Notes: a model not told the origin generated them from the sequence alone. Numbered from the stretch's first letter, positions 15,588-25,088 are shown. The stretch is 34,643 nucleotides of DNA from Bacteroidales bacterium UBA3816 (GCA_002368955.1 DFDY01000119.1:1-34643); one strand, 5' to 3'. Numbers and translations: made by a program.

Positions 15588-18224
15588 ATGGAACCTAAAC
15601 TAACAGAACATGCCAAACAAGCCCTGTCCAATAGTCGTGACGAGGCTATCCGTTTGAAAAACGGCGCTATAGGGGTCGAACATATCTTCCTCGGCATCAT
15701 TCGCATCGACGATTGTTCGGCCATGAAAATGATGACAGAACTGGGAGCCGACATCTATGCCATTAAGTCCAAAATCGAAACTACTATTGGACAGATGGAC
15801 AGCGACCTCCACTATACTGTCGACAGTGAAATACCCATGCTCCGCCAGTCCGAGAAGATACTGCGCCTGAGTTTTTTGGAAAGTACACGGCTCAAATCCA
15901 AAGAAATACACACCGTGCACCTTCTTTTGGCCATCTTGCAGGAGGGTGAAAATCTTATCGCCCAGTTCCTCAAGCAATACTCGGTCGACCATGCCAGATG
16001 TATCAAATACCTCCAGAAGAACGGAGCCCTGCCCCCTGCTGCCAATCCTTCGGACTTCTCCTCTCCCCTACCCGACTTTCGATCGCAGACCAGCGAGGAC
16101 GACAACGACGACCCATATGCTGACCCCGAGGATGACCAAAATCGTCCTTCCGGTTCCCGTTATAGAGCCAGCGCCGACTCCTCCAAGTCCGAAAACAAAA
16201 CACCTGCATTGGAGAATTTCGGCCGTGACCTCACCCAACTGGCTCACGAGGGCAAGCTTGACCCAATTGTGGGGCGCGACAAGGAGTTGGAGCGTATCGC
16301 CCAGATTCTTTCGCGGCGCAAAAAGAACAACCCTGTCCTCATTGGCGAACCCGGTGTGGGCAAAAGTGCCATTGCCGAAGGGTTGGCGCTCCGCATCATC
16401 GAAGGCAAAGTGCCCCGCACGCTTTATGACAAGCGCGTCATTTCGCTGGATTTAGCCTCCCTCGTGGCTGGCACCAAGTACCGCGGCCAATTTGAAGAAC
16501 GTATGAAGGCCGTCCTCAACGAGTTGGAGAAGAATCCCGACATCATCCTCTTCATTGACGAAATCCACACCATCGTGGGGGCTGGCAGTGCCAGTGGCTC
16601 GCTCGATGCCTCCAATATGTTCAAACCCGCCCTTGCCCGGGGTGAAATCCAATGCATCGGCACCACCACCCTCGACGAGTATCGTCAGTATATAGAGAAA
16701 GATGGAGCCCTTGAACGGCGATTCCAAAAGGTTCTTGTCGAAGCAACAACCCCCGAGGAGACTCTCACCATTTTGCGCAACATCAAGTCCAAATATGAGG
16801 ACCACCATTTAGTTCAATATACCGACGAAGCCCTCAAAGCCTGTATCTCCCTCACTGAACGTTACGTAAGTGACCGCGTGCTGCCCGACAAGGCCATCGA
16901 TGCCCTCGACGAAGCTGGTGCCCGTGTGCGCATTTCCAACGTGAAAGTGCCCGAGGACATTATTTCGCTCGAAAGCGAAATTGCCAAGGTGGAGAAGCTC
17001 AAAAAGGAGGTGCTGGCCCAAAAGAATTACAATGAGGCAGCCGAATATCGCGACCAAGAGCGTCAGCTTCGTGACAAACTGGCAGAGCGCAAACATGAGT
17101 GGGAGGTCAATGACCGCGACAAGCGTGTCCAGGTCTCCGACCAAGATGTGGCCGAAGTGGTGGCCATGATGACAGGAGTGCCAGTGCAGCGCATAGCGCA
17201 AAATGAAGGCAATCGCCTCATGGTCATGGAAAGCGAAATACAAGGCTCTGTCATTGGTCAGGACCAGGCTGTCAGCCAGATATCCAAGGCCATCCGTCGC
17301 AACCGTGCCGGTCTCAAAGACCCCAACCGCCCCATAGGCTCTTTCATTTTTGTGGGTCCCACGGGTGTCGGAAAAACTTACCTCACCAAGGTTCTTGCCA
17401 AATATCTGTTCGAGAGTGAGGCCAATATGATACGTATCGACATGAGCGAGTACATGGAGAAATTCGCAGTCTCTCGCCTCATAGGTGCTCCTCCGGGCTA
17501 TGTCGGCTACGAAGAAGGTGGCCAACTCACCGAGAAAGTACGCCGCAAGCCCTATTCCATTGTGCTGCTCGACGAGATTGAGAAAGCCCATCCCGATGTC
17601 TTCAATGTGTTACTGCAAGTCCTTGACGACGGCCAACTAACAGATGGCCTGGGTCGCAAAGTCGATTTCAAGAACACCATTATCATCATGACTTCCAATA
17701 TTGGCACTCGACAGTTGAAAGACTTCGGCACCGGCGTAGGATTCAACACTGCTGCCCGCGAGGCTGAACGCGACCAGTTGGAACGTTCCGTGATTGACAA
17801 AGAGTTGAAGAAACGCTTTGCCCCCGAATTCCTCAACCGTATTGACGATATTGTGTTTTTTAATAGTCTTAAAAGGTCTGATATACACAAGATTATTGAC
17901 GTAGAGCTCAAGGGGCTCTTCAAACGTGTCAAGGCCATGGGATATGACATTGACCTCGACGACAACGCGCGTGATTTCATCCTCAAGAAAGGTTGGGACG
18001 AACAGTATGGTGCCCGTCCGCTCAAACGTGCCATCCAGCGTTATATCGAAGATGACCTGGCCGATGAGATTATCAAGGCTGACATTCTTCCAGGAGACAC
18101 TATCCATATCACTTCCCAGAACCCAGACGACAAGGAGGCCGAAAATCTCACCTTCACCATAGAGAAAGGCGATACCAGTGCCCAGCTTGCTGCCGCCCTG
18201 CCCCCTGTTGCTGAAGAGGCATAA
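15588..18224 (+). CDS. clpC: ATP-dependent Clp protease ATP-binding subunit ClpC
   Basis: An 878-residue double-AAA unfoldase. Residues 1-145 form the Clp N domain in two repeats (KLTEHAKQALSNSRDEAIRL; ESTRLKSKEIHTVHLLLAIL). An acidic, Ser/Pro-rich linker follows (about 155-205). AAA-1 has Walker A GEPGVGKSA and Walker B ILFIDEIHTI. The middle region carries the UVR-like segment KNYNEAAEYRDQERQLRDKL. AAA-2 has Walker A GPTGVGKTY and Walker B VLLDEIEKAHPDV, and ends in an arginine-finger/sensor block GARPLKRAIQRYIEDDLAD. This is the ClpC layout rather than ClpB (short middle domain) or ClpA. It unfolds substrates for ClpP. The start was moved from a TTG at 15567 to the ATG at 15588 because of the promoter position. 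Two terminators follow. Confidence 0.96.
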   Translation: MEPKLTEHAKQALSNSRDEAIRLKNGAIGVEHIFLGIIRIDDCSAMKMMTELGADIYAIKSKIETTIGQMDSDLHYTVDSEIPMLRQSEKILRLSFLESTRLKSKEIHTVHLLLAILQEGENLIAQFLKQYSVDHARCIKYLQKNGALPPAANPSDFSSPLPDFRSQTSEDDNDDPYADPEDDQNRPSGSRYRASADSSKSENKTPALENFGRDLTQLAHEGKLDPIVGRDKELERIAQILSRRKKNNPVLIGEPGVGKSAIAEGLALRIIEGKVPRTLYDKRVISLDLASLVAGTKYRGQFEERMKAVLNELEKNPDIILFIDEIHTIVGAGSASGSLDASNMFKPALARGEIQCIGTTTLDEYRQYIEKDGALERRFQKVLVEATTPEETLTILRNIKSKYEDHHLVQYTDEALKACISLTERYVSDRVLPDKAIDALDEAGARVRISNVKVPEDIISLESEIAKVEKLKKEVLAQKNYNEAAEYRDQERQLRDKLAERKHEWEVNDRDKRVQVSDQDVAEVVAMMTGVPVQRIAQNEGNRLMVMESEIQGSVIGQDQAVSQISKAIRRNRAGLKDPNRPIGSFIFVGPTGVGKTYLTKVLAKYLFESEANMIRIDMSEYMEKFAVSRLIGAPPGYVGYEEGGQLTEKVRRKPYSIVLLDEIEKAHPDVFNVLLQVLDDGQLTDGLGRKVDFKNTIIIMTSNIGTRQLKDFGTGVGFNTAAREAERDQLERSVIDKELKKRFAPEFLNRIDDIVFFNSLKRSDIHKIIDVELKGLFKRVKAMGYDIDLDDNARDFILKKGWDEQYGARPLKRAIQRYIEDDLADEIIKADILPGDTIHITSQNPDDKEAENLTFTIEKGDTSAQLAAALPPVAEEA

Positions 18225-18247
18225 CAGTTTTCCATTTGTCATAAAAA

Positions 18248-18280
18248 AGAGAGAATTCCATAGAGTTCTCTCTTTTTTTT
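18248..18280 (+). terminator. Rho-independent terminator of clpC
   Basis: An 11-bp stem with one G-T pair and a CATA loop spans 18248-18273 (arms AGAGAGAATTC and GAGTTCTCTCT). It is followed directly by eight T. It lies 24 bases after the clpC stop. Confidence 0.9.
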
Positions 18281-18290
18281 GTGGCTACTA

Positions 18291-18323
18291 AAAAAAGCCG
18301 TCATGCAATTGCATGGCGGCTTT
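18291..18323 (-). terminator. Rho-independent terminator of gcvP
   Basis: A fully palindromic core CATGCAATTGCATG (18302-18315), extended by AAGCCG/CGGCTT arms to 18294-18323. Read leftwards it ends in a T-run (A-run at 18291-18296). It serves gcvP and sits back to back with the clpC terminator, separating the two convergent genes. Confidence 0.88.
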
Positions 18324-18343
18324 CTCATGAAGGTTTAGTTAAA

Positions 18344-21193
18344 CTATTCTTGCCAGGTGGCAATCAGATTGCGGTCGCCAACGGCATCGTTAATCTTGCT
18401 GATTGTAGGCCAGTATTTGTCCTCATGTTCCATGGGGAAGGCGGCCACTTTGCGGCTGTAGGGATATTCCCATTCCTCTGCGCAGACCACCTGCATCGTA
18501 TGGGGTGCGTTGGCAATGGGGTTGTTGTCCTCGGTGTACTTGCCGTTCATCACGTCGTCGATTTCCTTGCGGATGGCAATCAGGGCATCGCAGAAACGGT
18601 CCAATTCGCTCAGAGGCTCGCTCTCGGTGGGTTCCACCATGAGGGTGTTGTGCACGGGGAATGCCACCGTGGGAGCATGGAATCCGTAGTCGTCCAAACG
18701 ACGGGCAATGTCGCCCACCTTCACCTTGAGGCTGAACTCGTTGAAGTCGACGATGAACTCATGGCCGCACATGCCGTTCTTGTTGGTGTACAGAATCTTA
18801 TAGTATTTCTGCAAACGGGCACGCATATAGTTGGCATTAAGGATGGCATGGCGGGTGGCATCGGTGAGGCCGTTGCCGCCAAGCATCAGCAGATAGCCAT
18901 AGCTGATGGGGAACAGCATGGCGTTGCCATAAGGAGCAGCGGCCATGGCATTGCCTTTGGCACCGCCCACCTTGACCTGGCCGTGAGAGGGCAGGAAGTC
19001 AAGCAGCTTGGCACTGACAGCGATGGGACCTACGCCGGAACCGCCACCACCGTGAGGACCGGCAAAGGTCTTGTGGAGGTTGAGGTGGCACACGTCGGCT
19101 CCCATGTGGCCGGGGCTGGTCAAGCCCACCTGGCCGTTCATGTTGGCACCGTCCATATAGACGAGGCCGCCGTTCTGGTGGATGATGTTGATGATGTCAA
19201 GAATACCCTCTTCAAAAGCACCGTGGGTGGAGGGATAGGTAATCATCAGGCAGGCAAGGTTGTCTTTGTACTGTTCAGCCTTGGCACGCAGGTCGTCAAC
19301 ATCCACATCACCGCGCTCGTTGCAGTTCACAACCACCACGGTCATGCCGGCCTTGGCAGCACTGGCGGGATTGGTGCCGTGGGCACTGGCGGGAATCAGG
19401 CAGATGTTGCGATGGCCCTCGCCACGGTCCAAGTGATAGTTGCGAATAACGGTCAGACCGCTATACTCACCAGCCGAACCAGAGTTGGGTTGCAGCGAAA
19501 CGCCGGCAAAGCCAGTCACGATGGCCAGCAGGTCTTCCATCTCGTTGATCATCTCGGTGTAGCCCAGCGTTTGGTCCTCGGGAGCGAAGGGGTGGATGGC
19601 ACCAAATTCGACCCAGCTCAGCGGCAGCATTTCGGCAGCAGCGTTCAGTTTCATGGTGCAGCTTCCCAGCGGAATCATAGCGCGGTTGAGGCTGAGGTCC
19701 TTCACCTCCAGCTTCTTCATGTAGCGCATCATCTCGGTCTCGCTGTGGTAGGTGTTGAACACTTTCTGTTTCAGATAGGCGGTCTTGCGCTTGAGGCTTT
19801 CGGGCAGAGTGGCATCTTCGTCGGCGCAGTTGCAGCTGCATTGGATCTCTTCGGCTTTCTTACCTGCGGCCTCGGCCAGCACATTGATGATTTCCTGAAG
19901 GTCGGCCTTGCAGGTGGTCTCGTCAATGCTGATGCCGATGCATTCGGAGCAGATATAGCGGAAGTTGATATGGTGTTCCAGGGCCACTTTGCGGACGGCG
20001 TTGGTGGTGCCGGGGCATTGCAGTGCCAGAGTGTCGAAGAAGGCGCGGTTGTGCTGTTTGTAGCCGTATTTCTCAGCCTCTTTGGCCAGTTTGGCTGCCA
20101 TCTTGTGAATGTTGTGAGCAATCTCGCAGATGCCTTCGGGTCCGTGCCAAGCGGCGTAGAAGCCGCTCATGATGGCCTGCAAGGCACTAGCGGTGCAGAT
20201 ATTAGAAGTGGCCTTATCACGTTTGATATGCTGTTCGCGCATACCCAGAGCCATACGCAGGGCGGGATTGCCCTTAGCATCGATGCTCCAGCCGATGATG
20301 CGGCCGGGGAAGGCGCGTTTGAAGTCCTCGGTGAAGGCATAGAAGCCAGCGTGGGGACCGCCGAAGCCCATAGGCAGACCAAAGCGCTGGTTGTTGCCGA
20401 AGCAGCAGTCAACCCCCATCTCACCAGGAGTCTTCACCATGGCCAAAGCCATAAGGTCGGTAGCCATACCAACGAAAATCTTGTTCTCATGGCACTTGGC
20501 AACAAAATCAGTATAGTCGCGGACCTCACCAAATTGGTTGGGGTTCTGCAGCATGACTGCAAAATATTGCTTGGCATCAAAGTCGAAGTCGTCCACATTG
20601 CCGGTGACAATCTCAATATTGCGAGGAGCGGCATTGGTGCGCATCACGTCGAGCGTCTGAGGCAGTAGGCCGTTGTCGACAAAGATTTTGCAAATGCCAT
20701 CCTTCTGGGCCTGACGGCTGCGCTGGGCGAAGAACATCAGCATGCACTCGCCACCAGCAGTGGCCTCGTCAAGCAAACTGGCGTTGCTCAGCGGCATGCC
20801 GGTCATCTCACTCACCATGGTCTGATAGGTCATCAAGGCCTCCAAACGGCCCTGGCTAATCTCGGTCTGGTAGGGCGTGTAGGCGGTATACCAGCCGGGA
20901 TTCTCAAACACATTGCGCTGGATAACGCTGGGAGTGATGGTATTGTAGTAACCCATGCCGATATAGGTCTTGTACAACTTGTTCTTGTGGGCAAGCTCAC
21001 GGCAGCGGTTGAGGAACTCAAACTCATTGATACCGTCGGCAATTGGCATCGGTTCTTTCAGACGGATGGCGGCAGGAACAGCCTTGTCGATAAGTTCGTC
21101 GATAGAGCTAACGCCGATTTCCTTCAGCATTTTTTCTTCTTCAGCAGCCTTGCAAACACCATTGTGTCTCTTGGTAAAATTATTGCTAATCAT
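18344..21193 (-). CDS. gcvP: Glycine dehydrogenase (decarboxylating), P-protein
   Basis: A 949-residue single-chain P-protein of the glycine cleavage system. It decarboxylates glycine with pyridoxal phosphate and passes the aminomethyl group to the lipoyl arm of H-protein. The N-terminal half starts near residue 35 with the family pattern (YIGMGYYNTITPSVIQRNV; LLDEATAGGECMLMFF). The cofactor lysine is Lys708 in NLHKTFAGPHGGGGSG in the C-terminal half, next to the GANMNGQVGL block. Both halves are fused, as in E. coli, unlike the split gcvPA/gcvPB of Gram-positives. Length is normal. The gene stands alone with its own promoter boxes and terminator; gcvT and gcvH are not in the window. Confidence 0.98.
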   Translation of the reverse strand: MISNNFTKRHNGVCKAAEEEKMLKEIGVSSIDELIDKAVPAAIRLKEPMPIADGINEFEFLNRCRELAHKNKLYKTYIGMGYYNTITPSVIQRNVFENPGWYTAYTPYQTEISQGRLEALMTYQTMVSEMTGMPLSNASLLDEATAGGECMLMFFAQRSRQAQKDGICKIFVDNGLLPQTLDVMRTNAAPRNIEIVTGNVDDFDFDAKQYFAVMLQNPNQFGEVRDYTDFVAKCHENKIFVGMATDLMALAMVKTPGEMGVDCCFGNNQRFGLPMGFGGPHAGFYAFTEDFKRAFPGRIIGWSIDAKGNPALRMALGMREQHIKRDKATSNICTASALQAIMSGFYAAWHGPEGICEIAHNIHKMAAKLAKEAEKYGYKQHNRAFFDTLALQCPGTTNAVRKVALEHHINFRYICSECIGISIDETTCKADLQEIINVLAEAAGKKAEEIQCSCNCADEDATLPESLKRKTAYLKQKVFNTYHSETEMMRYMKKLEVKDLSLNRAMIPLGSCTMKLNAAAEMLPLSWVEFGAIHPFAPEDQTLGYTEMINEMEDLLAIVTGFAGVSLQPNSGSAGEYSGLTVIRNYHLDRGEGHRNICLIPASAHGTNPASAAKAGMTVVVVNCNERGDVDVDDLRAKAEQYKDNLACLMITYPSTHGAFEEGILDIINIIHQNGGLVYMDGANMNGQVGLTSPGHMGADVCHLNLHKTFAGPHGGGGSGVGPIAVSAKLLDFLPSHGQVKVGGAKGNAMAAAPYGNAMLFPISYGYLLMLGGNGLTDATRHAILNANYMRARLQKYYKILYTNKNGMCGHEFIVDFNEFSLKVKVGDIARRLDDYGFHAPTVAFPVHNTLMVEPTESEPLSELDRFCDALIAIRKEIDDVMNGKYTEDNNPIANAPHTMQVVCAEEWEYPYSRKVAAFPMEHEDKYWPTISKINDAVGDRNLIATWQE

Positions 21194-21241
21194 ATAGTTA
21201 TTATTAATTATTTATATATTTGTCTATATACATTGAATTTA

Positions 21242-21257
21242 CAAAAATACAAAAATA
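21242..21257 (-). promoter_or_regulatory. gcvP: Tandem Bacteroidota -7 promoter boxes for gcvP
   Basis: On the minus strand TATTTTTG occurs twice end to end (21242-21249 and 21250-21257); both copies fit TAnnTTTG. They lie 48 and 56 bases before the gcvP ATG in an AT-rich leader. The sequence is of low complexity, so one or both may be chance. Confidence 0.45.
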
Positions 21258-21310
21258 TAATGACTTACACAAAAAAACTTTTCCCCTCTTTTTTGCATCA
21301 TTTTGTGACC

Positions 21311-22051
21311 TTAGTGGTTGTCTGAGCGATCGGTTTCTAAATCGCGCATCCTGATGCCAAAATAATGCTGGGCATGCTTGTTGGCCCAACGTTCGGCATA
21401 CAGCCTGCTATGCCGATAATGCCTGCCATGCAATGCCGTTTCTACCATTTGGCTCAGCAGTGATGGAATGCCTACAACAATCAGATACCCCCACCCTAGC
21501 CTCATGCTGTCCAGCGTGTGCCCAAATTCGTGCATCAGCATTTGTGCAGCCCCGTTGCGTACATAAGTCTGAAAGTCGCCCTCTATGTGGTCCGTCAACC
21601 ATATGTTCACGCTGCTCCCAAGAGAGAGACCTTTACACATCCCGTCGTTGCGTCCATCCTCAATGGCAAAAGTGACCCCACCGACGGTTTCCACTCTGTC
21701 AATTTGTCCGAACATATTACGCCATTGTGACACCATATAGCCTAACCACAACTGAGGCAGCTCCCACCAGAAACGCGTGAATGCCTGCACTGCCGCCCTC
21801 CGTGGGTGTTTATGGTCAAAAGTGTAGCGGCCTCTGAAGAGTTTCCAGCCCAATTGTGGACGTCTCATGATGCCCAGCAGTGTGGCGAGCAGCATTGTCC
21901 CCTTTAGTGAAAGAAAAGTCCAGCCAATGGCCATGGCCAAGGTCTGGTCGGTGAGCACCGCACCAATAGCACCTCCATAGGTGGCTGCCAGAGTGATGAA
22001 ACCGATTGCGGCAGGCCAAACCCCATTAGTCTTATAATGTTTTTGCGCCAT
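21311..22051 (-). CDS. Membrane protein with HExxH zinc-protease motif
   Basis: A 246-residue integral membrane protein of no family I can name. Two hydrophobic segments lie at residues 13-33 and 38-61, a third weaker one at 95-107, and a fourth at 186-204 directly after the motif. Residues 174-178 read HEFGH, followed by TLDS, a zincin metal-binding motif. A downstream glutamate, Glu220 in YAERWANKHA, could be the third ligand, as in gluzincin-like enzymes. The motif sits next to the membrane, so a role on membrane or periplasmic substrates is possible; peptidase activity is not shown. The start is the ATG at 22051, not the TTG twelve bases upstream. It is 25 bases downstream of the peroxidase-phospholipase fusion on the same strand, so the two probably form an operon. 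Confidence 0.78.
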   Translation of the reverse strand: MAQKHYKTNGVWPAAIGFITLAATYGGAIGAVLTDQTLAMAIGWTFLSLKGTMLLATLLGIMRRPQLGWKLFRGRYTFDHKHPRRAAVQAFTRFWWELPQLWLGYMVSQWRNMFGQIDRVETVGGVTFAIEDGRNDGMCKGLSLGSSVNIWLTDHIEGDFQTYVRNGAAQMLMHEFGHTLDSMRLGWGYLIVVGIPSLLSQMVETALHGRHYRHSRLYAERWANKHAQHYFGIRMRDLETDRSDNH

Positions 22052-22076
22052 GGTTTCAGCCAAGGATTAAACCGTA

Positions 22077-24977
22077 TTAGAAGTCAAAACCGAAACTAAA
22101 ATAGGTGCCCATGCTTCTAGAGAGACTGGACCAGTGGACATCGACCGAGATGGGACCCAAAATGCTGTTATAGGTGTAGGCCAGCGCGGCTCCTACATGC
22201 AGGACATTGGGCAAGATGTTAGCGTGTATTGAATAGGGAGTCTTCTCGCACAGAAGAGCATTGGTCATAAGGGTGATGTGACTCTTGCCCACAATGTTGA
22301 AGCGGAGGTCCAATCGGAAGACCATTGCATTGGTGATGAGGTCGTATGTGGTATTTTCTCCTACGAAGGGCAGTTGTGTTTCGAGGAAACGTCCGGGCAT
22401 GAGACCACCCACCAGCGTATGCTCGTGGAATCCTGATTCTTCGTAGACCTTATAAGGGATGTATCTGGAATAGAATTGGGGAATGATGGTGAAATTTCCA
22501 TCGTTGGGTGTGAAATAAGAACGGAATTTGATATTGGTGAAAAAATAAACGCCTTCATTGCGTGACCATCCTTTGCCTCCTTCACGTGAGCCTCTGTATA
22601 AAGGATATTCTCCCAGAACTTCCAATGTAACGCCGTGTTTGGGCGCGATTCCGTTGTCGAGATTGTCAAACCGATAGCGAACATAAGCTTTGGCAGTAAA
22701 GTATCTGGTTGAATTAGAAAGGGAAAATGATTCGAAATGACAATAGTATAATTTAGGTATGAGGTAGTAGTCGCCACTGATACCAATACGCCAGTCGGAA
22801 TGGCGCAGGTGAAATTGCGAGAAAAAGAAGTCAACCGAATGAGATTGGAAAGTAAAGAATGTGGAGTCATATTCTCTGAGCATTTCCAATTGATTGGAGT
22901 TGAACTGATATTCAAAATTGAGGTTGCCGAAGGAGCGTATGCCATAGCGCGCGCCTAATGTGTACTGCGTGTTAGTACCCAAGCGTGCAGTAAAGTCGGC
23001 CTTGAACCCTTCCAACCTATTCTCGTTGAAACCCAGATGTAACTTGAGTGCAGCCTTTTCAAATGAGTCATACCGGAAACCCAGCCCAATGGAGTGAGGC
23101 GACGAGGGGGTGAAGTGGAAATGAATGTCATAGGTGGGGATCGTGTCGCCTGGATGTGTGATCTCCGAGGGGTGGATGCTGTAGGTTATGTTTTGATAAC
23201 AGCGCGTGCCGTAGAAGATGCCGATGGCTTTTTCCAGTTTCTCGCCCGTGATAATGCTGTCGGTAGAGAGTTTGCCTTTGCGGCAAAGCCATGACACCTG
23301 ATGCTCGGCATTGTTGAAGACCATCTTTCCGATGCGGAATTCACGTCCACGGATGGTGGTGGCCTTCTTGTTCCTGAGCTGCTTTTGACAGGGGCCATAG
23401 AGTTCCAACTGAGCTTTCAGGGCTAGGAATTCAGTTTCGTGCTTTTTGGCCTCGCTGTAGCCGATGGCAACCAAGGAATCAATAGCCTCTTTGTTGAAAC
23501 TCATCATGTTGAATCCGTCCATAGAGGGGTTGATATAGAGGTCGCACTCTTTGCGGTTCTGTGGGGCATGGTTCTGCGTGGCGATGCTCTTGAGCTGGGC
23601 GAGCAGCTGTGGAAGAGTTTGCAGGCTACTGATGTCTTCCAGTGGTTTGGCGGCCACTTCGGTGCCGATGATGATATCGGCCCCCATGTCCTGGCACACA
23701 TCCACAGGAAAGTTATCAACCAGACCGCCATCGACAAACAGCTTTTTGTTGATTTTTACGGCCGAGAAGAAGCCTGGGATGGCCATGCTGGCGCGAATGG
23801 CTTCAGGAAAACGGCCGTTGCGCAGCACCTCCTTGCTACCATCGGCCACATTGGTGGCCACACAGGCAAAAGGTATGGGCAATTGATTGAAATCTATGCT
23901 GTCATTGTACCCAACTGAAAGACTGTTGAAGAGATTGACCAAACTGAAGCCGCCCACAATGGAACTGGGCAGAGCCTGAATGAAGGCCTCGTCTTCATCT
24001 ATCTTCTTGTCTTTCAGCTGCATTTTATGTTTCCGTTGAAGGGTGTTTTTGGTGTCGAAAGATATTTGTAGAAGGAGTTGGTCGCGTATGGCACGGTCGC
24101 TGGAAGAAAGCGAATTGCGGCCCATGTTGTCCAAAATATAGGTGTTCCAGTTGAGGTTGGAAATCATCTCCTGCATTTCGGTGGGGCTGTAGCCCAGGGA
24201 GTAAAGGCCTCCGATGATGGAACCCATGCTGGTGCCTGTGATATAGTCGACGGGGATGCCGATTTCGTCCAAATATTTCAGCACCCCGATGTGGGCTGCA
24301 CCTTTGGCCCCGCCGCCGCCAAAAACCAAGCCTACTTTGGGACGCTCAAGGGTGCTGTCGGGCTGGGCATAGAGCACTCGCTCCACCTCGGTCAGCACTG
24401 AGTCCATGCTGCGTGTGGGCTCGAAACGGGCCACTACGTTGCCCGAGCGGTCCACCAGGAATTTGGTAAAATTCCACTTGATGTCGCAGTTGCTGCGCCA
24501 ATTGGTGTCCTTATTGTTATAATATCCCTCAAACAGCGGTGTGAGACGATGTTCCGGGTCGAAGCCTTGGAAACATATTTCTTGCTTGAGATATTGGAAA
24601 AGCGGTAGAGCAGCCTCTCCATTGACATCGCATTTGCGCATCTGAGGAAACGTGACCCCATAATGAGAGGTGCAGAAGGCCGCAATTTCCTCGTCAGTGC
24701 CGGGAGCCTGAGCCCCAAACTGATTGCAGGGGAAGTCCAAAATCTCAAATCCCATGGCGTGGTATTGCTTATACATGGACTCTAGTGCCTCGTACTGCGG
24801 TGTGAAACCACACTCTGTGGCCGTGTTCACAATCAGCAACACTTTGCCTCGGTACTTGTTGAGGCTTACTGTCTGACCGCTGGCATCGATCACTTCTAAT
24901 TCATAAAAAGAGCTCTGACCCTTTGCACAAATAGACAAAATGGAAAGGAGCAAAACGAATAATATTCTCTTTATCAT
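22077..24977 (-). CDS. Secreted glutathione peroxidase-patatin-POTRA-barrel fusion protein
   Basis: One frame of 966 residues with three functional parts. A signal peptide (MIKRILFVLLLSILSICAKG) leads into a glutathione peroxidase domain at about 25-205. It has Cys56 in NTATECGFTPQYEALE, Gln86 in DFPCNQFG, Trp168-Asn169 in KWNFTKFLVD, and a possible resolving Cys102 in AFCTSHYGVTFP, so the reaction residues are complete with Cys in place of selenocysteine. Residues 213-500 are a patatin lipase: oxyanion loop GGGGAKG (220-226), nucleophile Ser250 in GTSMG, and Asp416 in VDGGLVDNFPV. Residues 545-637 look like one POTRA domain, and 640-966 a beta-barrel ending in FSFGFDF. The back half matches PlpD-like type Vd autotransporters. 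The start at 24977 fits the promoter at 25014-25045. A peroxidase at the front is unusual; lipid-hydroperoxide repair is the inferred role. Confidence 0.9.
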   Translation of the reverse strand: MIKRILFVLLLSILSICAKGQSSFYELEVIDASGQTVSLNKYRGKVLLIVNTATECGFTPQYEALESMYKQYHAMGFEILDFPCNQFGAQAPGTDEEIAAFCTSHYGVTFPQMRKCDVNGEAALPLFQYLKQEICFQGFDPEHRLTPLFEGYYNNKDTNWRSNCDIKWNFTKFLVDRSGNVVARFEPTRSMDSVLTEVERVLYAQPDSTLERPKVGLVFGGGGAKGAAHIGVLKYLDEIGIPVDYITGTSMGSIIGGLYSLGYSPTEMQEMISNLNWNTYILDNMGRNSLSSSDRAIRDQLLLQISFDTKNTLQRKHKMQLKDKKIDEDEAFIQALPSSIVGGFSLVNLFNSLSVGYNDSIDFNQLPIPFACVATNVADGSKEVLRNGRFPEAIRASMAIPGFFSAVKINKKLFVDGGLVDNFPVDVCQDMGADIIIGTEVAAKPLEDISSLQTLPQLLAQLKSIATQNHAPQNRKECDLYINPSMDGFNMMSFNKEAIDSLVAIGYSEAKKHETEFLALKAQLELYGPCQKQLRNKKATTIRGREFRIGKMVFNNAEHQVSWLCRKGKLSTDSIITGEKLEKAIGIFYGTRCYQNITYSIHPSEITHPGDTIPTYDIHFHFTPSSPHSIGLGFRYDSFEKAALKLHLGFNENRLEGFKADFTARLGTNTQYTLGARYGIRSFGNLNFEYQFNSNQLEMLREYDSTFFTFQSHSVDFFFSQFHLRHSDWRIGISGDYYLIPKLYYCHFESFSLSNSTRYFTAKAYVRYRFDNLDNGIAPKHGVTLEVLGEYPLYRGSREGGKGWSRNEGVYFFTNIKFRSYFTPNDGNFTIIPQFYSRYIPYKVYEESGFHEHTLVGGLMPGRFLETQLPFVGENTTYDLITNAMVFRLDLRFNIVGKSHITLMTNALLCEKTPYSIHANILPNVLHVGAALAYTYNSILGPISVDVHWSSLSRSMGTYFSFGFDF

Positions 24978-25013
24978 AGGAATAAATATTATATTACTGT
25001 TGAAAAACACTGA

Positions 25014-25045
25014 CAAAGGTACGAAAAAAAAGATAAATAGACAAA
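25014..25045 (-). promoter_or_regulatory. Full Bacteroidota promoter (TTTG-N20-TACCTTTG)
   Basis: On the minus strand a -33 TTTG (25045-25042) is followed after exactly 20 bases by TACCTTTG (25021-25014). Both boxes and the spacing fit the Bacteroidota consensus, the best match in the window. Transcription should begin near 25008, downstream of the in-frame TTG at 25016, which supports the ATG at 24977 as the start of the fusion gene. Confidence 0.8.
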
Positions 25046-25088
25046 GTTTGGCAAGCTTTATCCCCTCTGGTCTTTATCATAAAGCCAC

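Noticed and set aside
18281..20668. A 795-codon open frame on the plus strand across gcvP
   Set aside because: It lies antisense to a full-length, strongly conserved gcvP, has no family motifs, and its Val/His/Gly-rich make-up is what the reverse of a codon-biased gene gives.
24978..25016. TTG start at 25016 for the peroxidase-phospholipase fusion
   Set aside because: It falls inside the -7 promoter box, upstream of the expected transcript start, and would put 13 polar residues before a good signal peptide.
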